Shown one piece after another: positions 17,027-25,607 of a stretch of 64,000 bases of DNA. Made by a program: the position numbers and the translations under genes. The first letter of the stretch is position 1; each line of letters begins with the position of its first letter. Source of the stretch: JAPPLB01 sp965206655 (GTDB taxonomy: Bacteria > Acidobacteriota > Terriglobia > Bryobacterales > UBA6623); assembly GCA_965206655.1 (NCBI GenBank), contig CBDBKC010000029.1, forward strand, positions 1 through 64,000, read 5' to 3'. The notes beneath the pieces are model-generated. The model did not search any database. It worked only from the letters and a program-made list of their open reading frames with translations, and was not told the origin of the DNA.

Positions 17027-18414
17027 TCGCCCGCGCTGGCGGCGACCTCGCGCCCGTCATGCGGCAGCGTCTCGAACGCCATCTGCTCGCCCAACTCGTC
17101 GCCCTCGGCGAACACAACATCTCCGGCCTGCTCGCGACCGCCGGCCGTGAGTCGCTCGATTGGACCGCCGACTACCGCATGTATTCGCGCTGCCGCATCC
17201 GCCCGGACGACTTGTTCGCCCAAGTCCGCACGGCCCTGCTCGCCCAACAACCCGACGACGAACCGCTCGTGGTTTCGATCGACGACACGCGCATCCGCAA
17301 GACCGGACGCAAAGTGGCCGGGGCTCACTACACCCGTGACCCGATGGGGCCGCGCTTCCAGGTCAACTTCATCTGGGTGCAACGCTTCGTGCAAGTGTCG
17401 ATGGCCGGCGGCTCCGGCGCCGAGGCGCGGCTCGTGCCGATCGGCTGGCAACACGCTCCGACCGTGAAGAAGCCTTCCGCCCAGGCGTCCGACGCCGAGC
17501 GGGAAACCTATCGCGACGCTTGCCGGGCACACGCGCTGGGCCGCGTCGCGGGCCGGCAACTGCATCAGATGCGCGCTTGGTTCGATCAGCACGGGGCGCA
17601 TCAACGTACGTTATGGTGTGTCGTCGACGGCGGCTACACCAACTCGACGGTGTTGAAGCATCTGCCCGCGAACACCCATTTGATCGGCCGCATTCGCTCC
17701 GACGCCAAGCTGCACTTTCCGCCCCAAGCCTCCCGCGGCAGGGGCCGCAAGCGCGTCTATGGCGAGACCGCGCCGACGCCCGAGCAACTGCGCCAGGACA
17801 AGAGCGTTCCCTGGGAAACGATCCGCGTCTGGATCGGCGCGAAGCAGTACCCGATCAAGGTCAAGACGCTCGGGCCGCTGCGCTGGCGGGCGGCCGGCGG
17901 CGGACATGATCTCAAGCTGGTGGTGATCGCGCCGCTGCCCTATCACACGACGCCGCGCGGCAAACGCATGTACCGCAAGCCGGCCTATTTGATCGTGACC
18001 GATCCGGACGCCGACACCGCAACCCTCGTGCAGCGCTATATCCGCCGCTGGGACATCGAGGTCAACTTCCGCGACGAGAAGACGCTGCTTGGGGTGGGCG
18101 AAGCGCAGGTGCGCGATCGGCGGGCGGTCCAGAACGTCACCGCGATGCAGGTGGCGGCCTATGCGTTGCTGCTCGCCGCCGCCCAGCAGGTCTCGCCCCG
18201 CGACGACTCGTGCGCCCTGCCGCGCCCCAAGTGGCAGCGCCGCCCGCCCGTCCGCGCCACCACCCCGCGGCTGATTCAGCAGCTGCGCTTCGAGTTGTGG
18301 GGCGATGCTCTCCATTTCTCCGGCTTCGTGTCCCCGTCTCGCTCGACACGAGGTGCCGAAAATACCCTCCCGAACCCTCGTTCCGCCCTCTTGTATGCCT
18401 CCCGCTATAGTTGA
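17023..18414 (+). CDS. DDE transposase downstream of AbrB-like gene
   Basis: A transposase of up to 463 residues with an RNase-H-like catalytic core: SIDDTRIRKTGRK holds the first acid, CVVDGGYTNS the second, and WDIEVNFRDEKTLLG the third, resembling the IS4/IS701 superfamily. The C-terminus is basic. Without frameshifting it would start at the TTG at 17023 or a later codon. The outer limits of the element were not resolved; a palindrome lies just after the stop at 18431. The long open frame on the opposite strand is a composition effect. Confidence 0.85.
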   Translation: MIARAGGDLAPVMRQRLERHLLAQLVALGEHNISGLLATAGRESLDWTADYRMYSRCRIRPDDLFAQVRTALLAQQPDDEPLVVSIDDTRIRKTGRKVAGAHYTRDPMGPRFQVNFIWVQRFVQVSMAGGSGAEARLVPIGWQHAPTVKKPSAQASDAERETYRDACRAHALGRVAGRQLHQMRAWFDQHGAHQRTLWCVVDGGYTNSTVLKHLPANTHLIGRIRSDAKLHFPPQASRGRGRKRVYGETAPTPEQLRQDKSVPWETIRVWIGAKQYPIKVKTLGPLRWRAAGGGHDLKLVVIAPLPYHTTPRGKRMYRKPAYLIVTDPDADTATLVQRYIRRWDIEVNFRDEKTLLGVGEAQVRDRRAVQNVTAMQVAAYALLLAAAQQVSPRDDSCALPRPKWQRRPPVRATTPRLIQQLRFELWGDALHFSGFVSPSRSTRGAENTLPNPRSALLYASRYS

Positions 18415-18430
18415 CCGGGCCAAACCCCAG

Positions 18431-18450
18431 GGGCACGGCATGCCGTGCCC
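18431..18450. terminator. 20-bp perfect palindrome after transposase
   Basis: GGGCACGGCATGCCGTGCCC, 17 bp after the transposase stop. A related hairpin (GCACGGCA-4-TGCCGTGC) lies at 63102-63121, so this is a dispersed intergenic palindrome that could act as a terminator. The rest of 18451-18607 shows nothing further. Confidence 0.45.
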
Positions 18451-18607
18451 GCGGCTTCCCCGTGCGCTTGGTGAGCCACATGCCGTCAGGCGCCTTTCTC
18501 TTGCGTGCCGAACCTACCATGTCATCAACCTCAACCACCTTTACTACAAACCGCGTTCTCATCTGCCATAATCTCCGTGACTCAAAGCCGTACAAAGGAC
18601 ATCGCCG

Positions 18608-20050
18608 ATGCGTATCCGCCACACTCTCTTCTTCTTGCTTCTCGCCATCATCCTGTTCGCAGCCTGCTCGCAACCCGAGCCCGTTGCGGATACCCGCCCC
18701 AACGTCGTCTTCGTGCTGCTCGACGATGTGCGCTGGGATGACCTCGGCGCCGGTGGCCACCCCTGGGTCCAGACCCCCAACTTCGACCGCGTCGCCCACG
18801 AAGGCGCGCTCTTCACCAACGCCTTCGCCGCAACGCCGCTTTGCTCGCCCAACCGCGCCAGCATCCTCACGGGCCAGTACGCCCACACCCACGGCATCAT
18901 CGATAACGTCGACCGCAGCCCGCAAACTCACCAACTCATCACATTTCCACGCCTCATGCACGATGCCGGCTACGAGACCGCGTTCATCGGCAAGTGGCAC
19001 ATGGGCGTCGACGATTCGCCGCGCCCCGGCTTCGACTACTGGTACAGCCTGCAAGGGCAGGGCTATCACTTCGACCCCGACGTCAACGAGAACGGCGTCC
19101 GCAAGAAAGTCGAAGGCTACACGACAGACGTTTTCGGCGAGCGCTCCGTCGAGTTCGTGCGTAAGGGTCGTGATCAGCCCTTCATGCTCTACCTCTCGCA
19201 CAAGGTCGTCCACCCGAATATTTTCCAGAACGCCGATGGCAGCCCGGAAGGCCCTCGCGGCGGCGCGGAGAAGTACACGCCCGCCCCGCGCCACGCGAAT
19301 CTCTATGCGGATGAAGAAGTGCCCCGCCGGCCCAATGCCGCGAGCTACGGAAAAGACAAGCCCGCGCTCCAGCGGCCGATTCCGGGCGTCGTCCCGCTCG
19401 GCCCCGACAGTGGCACCGACGACGCCACCATCCTCAATCGCCTGCGCATGATCTCCTCGGCCGACGAGGGCATGGGTGAAATCTTCAAAGCGCTCGAGGA
19501 AACCGGCAAACTCGATAACACCGTCGTCGTCGTCACCAGCGACCACGGTTTCTTCTACGGCGAGCACGGCCTCGGGCGCGAACGTCGCCTCGCCTACGAA
19601 GAGACCGCTCGCGTGCCGTTGTTCATCCGCTACCCATCCTCGATCCCCGCTGGAACGAAGATCGACGACTTCGTCCTCAGCGTCGACGACGCTCCCACGA
19701 TGCTCGACCTGGCCGGAGTCGACATCCCCGGCAACTTGCACGGCCGCTCGTTGGTCTCGCTACTCAAAGGTGAAACCCCGGCCGACTGGCGCAAGTCGTT
19801 CCTCATCGAGTATTACTCCGACACCGTGATGCCGCGGCTCGTCAAGATGGGCTACAAGGCCGTTCGCACCGAACAGTGGAAATACATCAACTACGTTGAC
19901 CTCGAAGACGTCGACGAACTCTACGACCTCAAGGCCGACCCTTACGAGATGAACAATTTGATCGGTGATGGGGCATCACAGGACGCGCTAGGCGAGATGA
20001 AGACAGAACTCGCGCGCTTACTAAACAGAACGAGCCCCATAACCTACTAA
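18608..20050 (+). CDS. lipoprotein sulfatase (arylsulfatase family)
   Basis: A 480-residue sulfatase anchored as a lipoprotein (signal MRIRHTLFFLLLAIILFAAC with the lipobox LFAAC). The metal site begins VVFVLLDDVRWDDLGAGG, and the modification motif is LCSPNRASILTGQYAHTHG, with the cysteine to be changed to formylglycine. The fourth motif position is N in place of the usual S. GKWHMG and VTSDHGFFYGEHGLGRE supply further active-site residues. It would hydrolyse sulfate esters of extracellular glycans, with an anaerobic or FGE-type maturase needed from elsewhere. It is convergent with the nitrilase-family gene, with 142 bp and a REP-like repeat between them. Confidence 0.9.
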   Translation: MRIRHTLFFLLLAIILFAACSQPEPVADTRPNVVFVLLDDVRWDDLGAGGHPWVQTPNFDRVAHEGALFTNAFAATPLCSPNRASILTGQYAHTHGIIDNVDRSPQTHQLITFPRLMHDAGYETAFIGKWHMGVDDSPRPGFDYWYSLQGQGYHFDPDVNENGVRKKVEGYTTDVFGERSVEFVRKGRDQPFMLYLSHKVVHPNIFQNADGSPEGPRGGAEKYTPAPRHANLYADEEVPRRPNAASYGKDKPALQRPIPGVVPLGPDSGTDDATILNRLRMISSADEGMGEIFKALEETGKLDNTVVVVTSDHGFFYGEHGLGRERRLAYEETARVPLFIRYPSSIPAGTKIDDFVLSVDDAPTMLDLAGVDIPGNLHGRSLVSLLKGETPADWRKSFLIEYYSDTVMPRLVKMGYKAVRTEQWKYINYVDLEDVDELYDLKADPYEMNNLIGDGASQDALGEMKTELARLLNRTSPITY

Positions 20051-20103
20051 CCCGAGAACCGGACTTTCCCGCCTGAATCATCTACGACCCGGCAACCATC
20101 TTC

Positions 20104-20140
20104 TAGCTGAGCCGCGACTGGCAAGGAGCGGTCCGGCCGG
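20104..20140 (+). repeat. REP-like repeat
   Basis: TAGCTGAGCCGCGACTGGCA followed by AGGAGCGGTCCGGCC belongs to the same family as the repeats at 26.53-26.84 kb and 59.1-60.0 kb (consensus GAGCCGNGACNGNNAGGAGCGG or close variants). It lies between two convergent genes. Confidence 0.65.
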
Positions 20141-20192
20141 CCGAACCCACCTAACAGTTTCCGAATCCGAAAAATCCAGCCCCGCCCGGCGA

Positions 20193-21512
20193 TCAGCGTC
20201 CCGCCCGAACCGGAACATCCAACCGCAACTCCTTCATCAGCCGCCCCCGCATATCCCCCAACCAAGGATCCGCATAGCGTTTATTCAGATCAATCGTCGT
20301 GACCGCCACCGTTCCGTCGTCTTTGGCGTTGGCCAAAACTTCACCATCGCGATCCATGATCAAAGATGGATAGTTATAGCCTGCCGTCGCGATGAACACC
20401 TGATTCTCGATCGCTCGCGCCTTGCCCAATGCTTCATTGCCGCCCCAGATAGGCGTCAGGATCAACTCAGCGCCCCCCAGCGCCAGCCCCCTCGCCGGGT
20501 CAGCGTACTGGATATCCCAGCAAATCATCATGCCCACTTTGCCGAAATCCGTTTGAAACACCGGGTAATCGCTTCCCGGTGTGATGCCGCCCTCGATCTC
20601 TTCTCGCGGCAGATAAACCTTGCGGTATTTCCCGACCACTTCGCCTTCGCGATCGAGAAGAATCGCCGTATTGAAAATATCGATTCCGTCCCGCTCGTAG
20701 ATGCCCGCCGCGATATACGACTTCTTCTTCCGCGCCATCTCACCCAATGCCCGGCTCGTCGGCCCCGGAATCGCCTCCGCAACCTCCGCGTAACTCTTTC
20801 CCGTGCCGACAACCGTGATCCCCTCGGACAGCAAAATCACATCCACATCTTCTGAAACACGATGGTCGACCACGTCCAGAAAACGTTGCACGCTTGCTTC
20901 GCGCGACCCGGTTCCCCTAGGCGTCAGCTTGACCGTCGCCACCCGCACCAAACGCGGTTCAGGAGCGGGAATCGGCGTCAGTGAAACGTCATCCCACCAC
21001 ACTTTGCCGTTGGCGCTATATGCCAACAGAAGTTCGATCTCCACCGACGAAGCCTCCGGCGGAGCGGGCGCATCCACGGTCACGCGCTTCCACGCCCCAT
21101 CCTGCTCCACCGCATACGCATACTCGGGCTGACCCACGCGCTTGCCCGAGGCTCTTCTCCAGTCCAACCGCGACACCACCTGCAAATTCTCGTCATCCAC
21201 GCCGATAGCCTGGTAGTGCGCGACGAAGCGATACCACTTTCCCGGCTCAATGTCGTTGACGATGCGCTGCCACCCCCCGTACGCCGACGCATTGCCGCCG
21301 CCTGTAATCATCAGAGCGCCCGGCTCCCCTCGGTCACGGTCGGTCGCAACGGCCGTTTTCGGCGCGATCTCATCCCGCACCGACCAAGCTTGCCATTCGC
21401 TTTGTTGAGTGCTCCTAGCGGAGAATCCCGACTGATTCACCCCCGCTTCCCCTGCCCATGCCGTGCCGGCCGCCACAGCCACGAAACCAATGAAAAGTAG
21501 AGACTTGGTCAT
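20193..21512 (-). CDS. secreted carbon-nitrogen hydrolase (nitrilase superfamily) with N-terminal carbohydrate-binding-like domain
   Basis: A 439-residue exported protein (signal MTKSLLFIGFVAVAAGTAWA). Residues about 30-195 form a beta-rich region (YRFVAHYQAIGVDDENLQVV, LLLAYSANGKVWWDDVSLTP) similar to jelly-roll binding modules. From about 200 on comes the nitrilase fold, with the catalytic glutamate in VILLSEGITVVG, lysine in GKYRKVYLPREE and cysteine in GMMICWDIQYADPARG. Most nitrilase-family enzymes are cytoplasmic; a secreted one with a binding module suggests amide or N-acyl cleavage on an extracellular polymer. It sits beside a sulfatase, so joint action on a sulfated amino-glycan is possible but not shown. 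Confidence 0.85.
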   Translation of the reverse strand: MTKSLLFIGFVAVAAGTAWAGEAGVNQSGFSARSTQQSEWQAWSVRDEIAPKTAVATDRDRGEPGALMITGGGNASAYGGWQRIVNDIEPGKWYRFVAHYQAIGVDDENLQVVSRLDWRRASGKRVGQPEYAYAVEQDGAWKRVTVDAPAPPEASSVEIELLLAYSANGKVWWDDVSLTPIPAPEPRLVRVATVKLTPRGTGSREASVQRFLDVVDHRVSEDVDVILLSEGITVVGTGKSYAEVAEAIPGPTSRALGEMARKKKSYIAAGIYERDGIDIFNTAILLDREGEVVGKYRKVYLPREEIEGGITPGSDYPVFQTDFGKVGMMICWDIQYADPARGLALGGAELILTPIWGGNEALGKARAIENQVFIATAGYNYPSLIMDRDGEVLANAKDDGTVAVTTIDLNKRYADPWLGDMRGRLMKELRLDVPVRAGR

Positions 21513-21603
21513 ATGTCACACCTTACTCCGCCGTCCGATAGCAGCATACCGCATGGGTTAGAATTGAAGGACAATCCCACCCTGCGGAAAGGTAGCTTTT
21601 GTG

Positions 21604-22230
21604 ATGAGAATCCCCCCTCGGTTACGGCCGGCGGCTCGCCGTTCGCTCGATCTGTTTACCGGCCGCGTTGCTGGCCTCGCTTTGCTCCTCTGCTTTGTCG
21701 CTCTCCCGGCTTGGTCCACTCTAGTGCCCCGGCTGACCTTGGAGCAGATGGCCGACGAAGCAGCCTCCGTTGTTCACGGTAAAGTCCTGCGCACTTGGTC
21801 CGCGTGGGACAACGCGCACCAGTTCATCTGGACGCACTACGAAATCGGCGTCGCGGACACGATGAAAGGCGTACCAGGCGCGACCGTCACCATCAGCGAG
21901 CCCGGCGGCGAGGTCAATGGCTTGCACATGACCATCTCTAGCGCGCCGGTCTACCAGGTCGGTGAGGAAGTCGTCATCTTCGCCACCGCCACCGAGATCG
22001 GCTTCCAACGCACCTCCGGCTGGGGACAGGGAAAGTTCGCCGTCGGACTCGTAAACGGCAACAGGATCGTCCGCGCCCCGGGCCTGGCCGCTGAACTCGT
22101 CGACCTGCCGGGTCAACGCGCCACCAAGAGCACGGGCACCTCCCGAAAAAGCCTCGATGGCCTGTCACTGGGTGAATTCAAGGCGCAACTGCGGGAACTC
22201 ATTCAATCCCGCGCGAAGGAGGGTCGCTGA
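21604..22230 (+). CDS. exported protein of unknown function, upstream of interrupted metalloprotease
   Basis: About 208 residues with an N-terminal basic stretch and a hydrophobic segment (VAGLALLLCFVALPAWS) acting as signal peptide. The mature part starts LTLEQMADEAASVVHGKVLR and contains FIWTHYEIGVADTMKG and VYQVGEEVVIFATA, a pattern often found just upstream of secreted metalloproteases or in one operon with them. The ATG at 21604 is preferred over GTG at 21601. One base separates its stop from the ATG of the split metalloprotease gene, so the two were surely co-transcribed. Family unknown to me. Confidence 0.6.
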   Translation: MRIPPRLRPAARRSLDLFTGRVAGLALLLCFVALPAWSTLVPRLTLEQMADEAASVVHGKVLRTWSAWDNAHQFIWTHYEIGVADTMKGVPGATVTISEPGGEVNGLHMTISSAPVYQVGEEVVIFATATEIGFQRTSGWGQGKFAVGLVNGNRIVRAPGLAAELVDLPGQRATKSTGTSRKSLDGLSLGEFKAQLRELIQSRAKEGR

Positions 22231-22231
22231 C

Positions 22232-22260
22232 ATGTTGAGAAAACCTCATTTCGCGCTAGC
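22232..22260 (+). pseudogene. 5' end of secreted metalloprotease gene, cut by IS481
   Basis: ATG at 22232 with GGAGGG 8 bases upstream starts MLRKPHFALA, the first part of a signal peptide. After the IS481 element, the same frame resumes as LAILLALPLGAYVQS at 23287. Only one copy of GCTAGC is needed to rejoin the two, giving MLRKPHFALALAILLALPLG, a perfect Sec signal. The element therefore interrupts a formerly intact gene. Confidence 0.85.
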
Positions 22261-23286
22261 TGTGATCTTTCAATAGGTTGTTCATTCGGTCCCGGACCAA
22301 GGAAGCTGGAGTTATCCCACAACAGCAACCTTGGAGAGACCGAATGAACATCCATCAGAATGCACGATTGACACCGAAAGGTCGAGCCCTGTTGGTTCGC
22401 CGCGTCCTCGGTGGGGAGAACGCACAGGCCGCCGCGGCGGCCTGTGGCGTCTCAGAGCGAACCGTACGCAAATGGCTCGCGCGGTTTCGGGCTGAGGGTC
22501 AGGCCGGTCTCGTCGACCGCTCCTCACGCCCCCTTCGCAGCCCGCGCCGCACTGCTGCGCCCAGCGCGGCCCGTGTCGTTGCTCTGCGCCGACAACGTTG
22601 GGCCGGCTACCGCATTGCCACTCGTGTCGGAGTCTCTCAGGCCACCGTCAGCCGCATTTTGCGCCGCGCCGGCCTCAACCGCATCCGCGATCTCGAACCC
22701 GCCCCGCCCGTGCGCCGCTACGAACACCCCGCACCCGGCGATCTGTTACATCTCGATATCAAGAAGCTCGGCCGCTTCCAGCGCGCCGGTCATCGCGTCA
22801 CCTCCGACAAATCCCACCGCTGCCGCGGCGCCGGCTGGGAATTCGTGCACGTCGCCATCGACGACCACTCCCGTGTGGCTTTCTCCCAGATCCTCTCCGA
22901 TGAGCGGAGCGACTCCGCCGTAGCTTTCCTCAATGCTGCCGTCGGTTACTATCGCTCGCTCGGCGTCCGCATCCGCCGCCTGCTCACCGACAACGGCTCT
23001 TGTTACCGCTCCCGGCTCTTCCGCGATGCCTGCCGTCGTCTCGATATCCGTCATCGCTTCACACGGCCTTACACGCCGCGCACCAACGGCAAAGCCGAAC
23101 GCTTCATCCAGACCGCTCTGAGAGAATGGGCTTACGCTCGCTCCTACTGCTCATCCCAGCAGCGCGCTGCCCATCTGTTACCCTGGCTGCACGACTACAA
23201 CTGGCATCGCCCTCACGCCGCTCTCCGCTATCGTCCGCCCTTCTCCAGACTCATGCTTCCTATGAACAACCTGTTGACACTCCACA
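22261..23286 (+). mobile_element. IS481-family insertion sequence
   Basis: Terminal inverted repeats start TGTGATCTTTCAATAGGTTG at the left and, as complement, TGTGGAGTGTCAACAGGTTG at the right, both continuing TTCAT. The 6-bp sequence GCTAGC is present on both flanks (22255-22260 and 23287-23292) as target duplication. It carries one transposase gene and is inserted in the signal-peptide codons of a metalloprotease gene. Confidence 0.9.
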
Positions 23287-23291
23287 GCTAG
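22344..23291 (+). CDS. IS481-family transposase
   Basis: About 315 residues from the ATG at 22344 (MNIHQNARLTPKGRALLVRR). It has the N-terminal helix-turn-helix (AAAAACGVSERTVRKWLARF) and the rve catalytic core with LHLDIKKLGRF, LLTDNGSCY and PRTNGKAERFIQ, the D, D and E of the family. The stop codon TAG is not in the element: it is formed by the last base triplet crossing into the GCTAGC target copy. The gene is otherwise complete and of normal length. Confidence 0.92.
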   Translation: MNIHQNARLTPKGRALLVRRVLGGENAQAAAAACGVSERTVRKWLARFRAEGQAGLVDRSSRPLRSPRRTAAPSAARVVALRRQRWAGYRIATRVGVSQATVSRILRRAGLNRIRDLEPAPPVRRYEHPAPGDLLHLDIKKLGRFQRAGHRVTSDKSHRCRGAGWEFVHVAIDDHSRVAFSQILSDERSDSAVAFLNAAVGYYRSLGVRIRRLLTDNGSCYRSRLFRDACRRLDIRHRFTRPYTPRTNGKAERFIQTALREWAYARSYCSSQQRAAHLLPWLHDYNWHRPHAALRYRPPFSRLMLPMNNLLTLHS

Positions 23292-25396
23292 CCCTCGCGA
23301 TTCTCCTTGCCCTCCCCCTCGGCGCATACGTTCAAAGCCGCAACGGCGCCGGTAGTCCGCTACAGAGAGATCCAGCCGAGGCTGTCGATGTGCAGTTCTT
23401 CCTGAATGATCAGGTAATGGCCGGCATGATGAACGGCCAAGGACTCACGCTTCTCGCCGCCGACAGCGATCCGATGGGCGGCTTCCGTCAAGCCGCTGCC
23501 CACTGGGACAGCCCGCCTGACAGCATTCTCCGGACCCAGGTCGTCGGAACGACTCCGAACGGCTTTAACTTCAACGACGGCGTCAATACCATCCTGTTCG
23601 CGAACACACCGGAATCCCGCGACTTTGTTGGCGGGGCTCTCGCCGTCGCCGTACCCGTGTCCTTTGACAACGGCATCATCGTCGACAGTGACATCATATT
23701 CAGCGATGTCGGCTCGTTCAACGGCACACCTCTCCAGTTCACGACGGATCTCGTTGAAGGGGCGATCCACCTGCCTTCCGTCGCTACTCACGAGATGGGC
23801 CACACGAACGGGATGGCCCATTCTGGCGTCGTCGCCGCCAGCATGTTCGCCCGCACAAGCAACAGTACCGACATTCAAGAGACGCCTAAGGAAGACGATC
23901 TTACGTTCGCTCGAGACGTCTACGGCGTCCCCGACGTTGGGGCGCGTTTCGGCTCGATCCAGGGCACGGTTTCGCTTTCCACCGGCGGGACGGCCAACGG
24001 CGTGTTTGTCGCCGTCGTCGATCCGAGCAGCGGCGCGGTCATCTCAACCCTCACAGACTTCACAAATGGGACCTTCGACACCGGTCCGATCCCGCCCGGA
24101 AACTACTTTCTGTCCGCCGAGCCGGTGGACGGCCCCGCCATCACAAACGACTATCCGAGCAGCAACCCTGCTTCGTTCGATCTCGACGTTCGCGACGGCT
24201 TCTTCGGCGGCAACGCGAACCCGCAGATGGTGAACGTTACGGCCGGCAAGGGCATCGCCACCGCTGATTTCACGATCCAAGACGGTGCGAAGACGCTCGA
24301 AAGCAGGCGCCTCGGCATCGGGCCGGCCAACGGCAACACAATCGATACGCATGGTCCCTCGCCGCGGTTGTTAACCCCCGGAGAGGCGCACGACCTCTTC
24401 CTGTGGGGTCCGGGAATTGACGACGGCACGCTCACGAATGCCAACGTACGCATCTTCAGCGATGTCGTGACTCTTCGTCCGGGCACGGTGGCCCTGGCGC
24501 CAGGTTTCGGCACTTTTGGCGATGGGGTCTTTACGGGCATGTTCCTGCGCATGACCGTCGACGTCGCCGCATCCGTCCAAGGCCTCCAGCTTGGCACGAT
24601 CGCCGTCTTCAAAGACGGGGAAGCCGCTGTCTTTACCGGCGGTCTGGTTATCAGGGGCGCAACAGGCGGAGGCGTTCAGAACCCCGAATTCACTTCGGCG
24701 GGATTGACCAACGGCGCTTCGTTCCTGGTCCTCGACGTATCCGAGGAAGAGATTGTCTCGTTGTTCGGCCTCTTCCTCGCCGATTTCAGCGAAGGCTTCG
24801 TGCTGCCCCTTGGCACCCAACTCGGTGGGGCAAGTGTAGACGTCACAGACAGCCAGGGCGTCACCCGGCCCTGCTTGATGTACGTGGCCTCTACTACGCC
24901 GACGCTCGACCAACTGAACTTCATAATCGCCGACGGTACGGCCGACGGGCCCGCGACGCTAACGGTGCGGCGTGCCAGTGGAGGAAGCCATTCCATCACG
25001 ATCAACGTTGTCAGGGCCGCACCCGGCATCTTCACTGCGAATGCCTCGGGCTCAGGCCTTCCTGCCGCGAATACTCTGCGTTTCGTGGACGGGGCACAAT
25101 CCGGAGGGGCTACGCTTGTTACGGCTACGCCCATCGATTTGGGTCCGGCCAACAACCAGGTCTTTCTTTCGCTGTTCTTGACGGGAATCCGAAACGCCGG
25201 TCCAAGCAGCGTACAAGTAAGGATCAACGGCGTGCTGATGACGACCGTCTTCGGTCCCGCTCCCTCGCCGGAGTTCGACGGATTGGATCAGCTCAATGTT
25301 CTTATCGATCGTGGTCTGGGCGGACAGGGGCTGGTCAACGTTGTTGTTACCGTTGACGGCATCGTAGCCAACGTCGTACAGATCAACATTCTCTAA
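23287..25396 (+). pseudogene. secreted matrixin-like metalloprotease with Solibacter-type C-terminal domain, promoterless 3' part
   Basis: The bulk of the gene split by IS481, about 700 residues. The catalytic zinc motif is HEMGHTNGMAHS (HExxHxxGxxH, metzincin type) after VDSDIIFSDVGSF. Then comes a carboxypeptidase-regulatory-like module (IQGTVSLSTGGTANGVFVAV to NYFLSAEP), a middle beta-rich domain, and a C-terminal module (TSAGLTNGASFLVLDVSEEE to GQGLVNVVVTVDGIVANVVQ) of the TIGR03437 kind that is abundant in Solibacter. It would be exported if its signal were intact. In-frame starts remain downstream of the element, so a cytoplasmic product is possible; function is probably lost. Confidence 0.85.
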
Positions 25397-25424
25397 CCTG
25401 AGGTGCGGGCCGGCGATGCGCCGA

Positions 25425-25470
25425 GTGGCGCAAGGCTCCCGCCTTGCCGGGTCGCGAGTCCTCGCGATCC
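25425..25470 (+). repeat. two-hairpin intergenic repeat, copy A
   Basis: Two adjacent stems: GCAAGGC/GCCTTGC and TCGCGA/TCGCGA, joined by CGGG. The same layout with different but still paired bases is found at 61938-61980 after panC. Here it starts 28 bp after the metalloprotease stop, a terminator-like position. Confidence 0.6.
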
Positions 25471-25512
25471 AGGACAGCGCGTTTCTGAAACTCTTCCCGA
25501 AGGACCTCTGGA

Positions 25513-25566
25513 GAAACAGGGACTGTGCCAAGCGCGGCCCGCGCAACTTCCACTGCTCGCAGTTCC
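25513..25566 (+). repeat. decayed copy of MITE-like repeat
   Basis: The core GGACTGTGCCAAGCGCGGCC and following GCGCAACTTCCACTGCTCGC match the centre of the element at 59854-59961 (GGCTGTACCAAGCGCCGCCC and GCGTAACTGCTTTGTTCGC). The terminal inverted repeats seen there are not kept here. Confidence 0.5.
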
Positions 25567-25607
25567 CCCATCCGGCAACTCAACTACAATAAAATGCGGT
25601 AACCCGC

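Noticed and set aside
16840..17604. Long open frame on the minus strand opposite the AbrB and transposase genes
   Set aside because: It mirrors codon positions of the plus-strand genes in GC-rich DNA, has no recognisable domain and no ribosome site.
23000..23286. N-terminal extension of the metalloprotease into the IS481 element
   Set aside because: This stretch is an out-of-frame reading of the IS481 transposase; the true start lies before the element at 22232.
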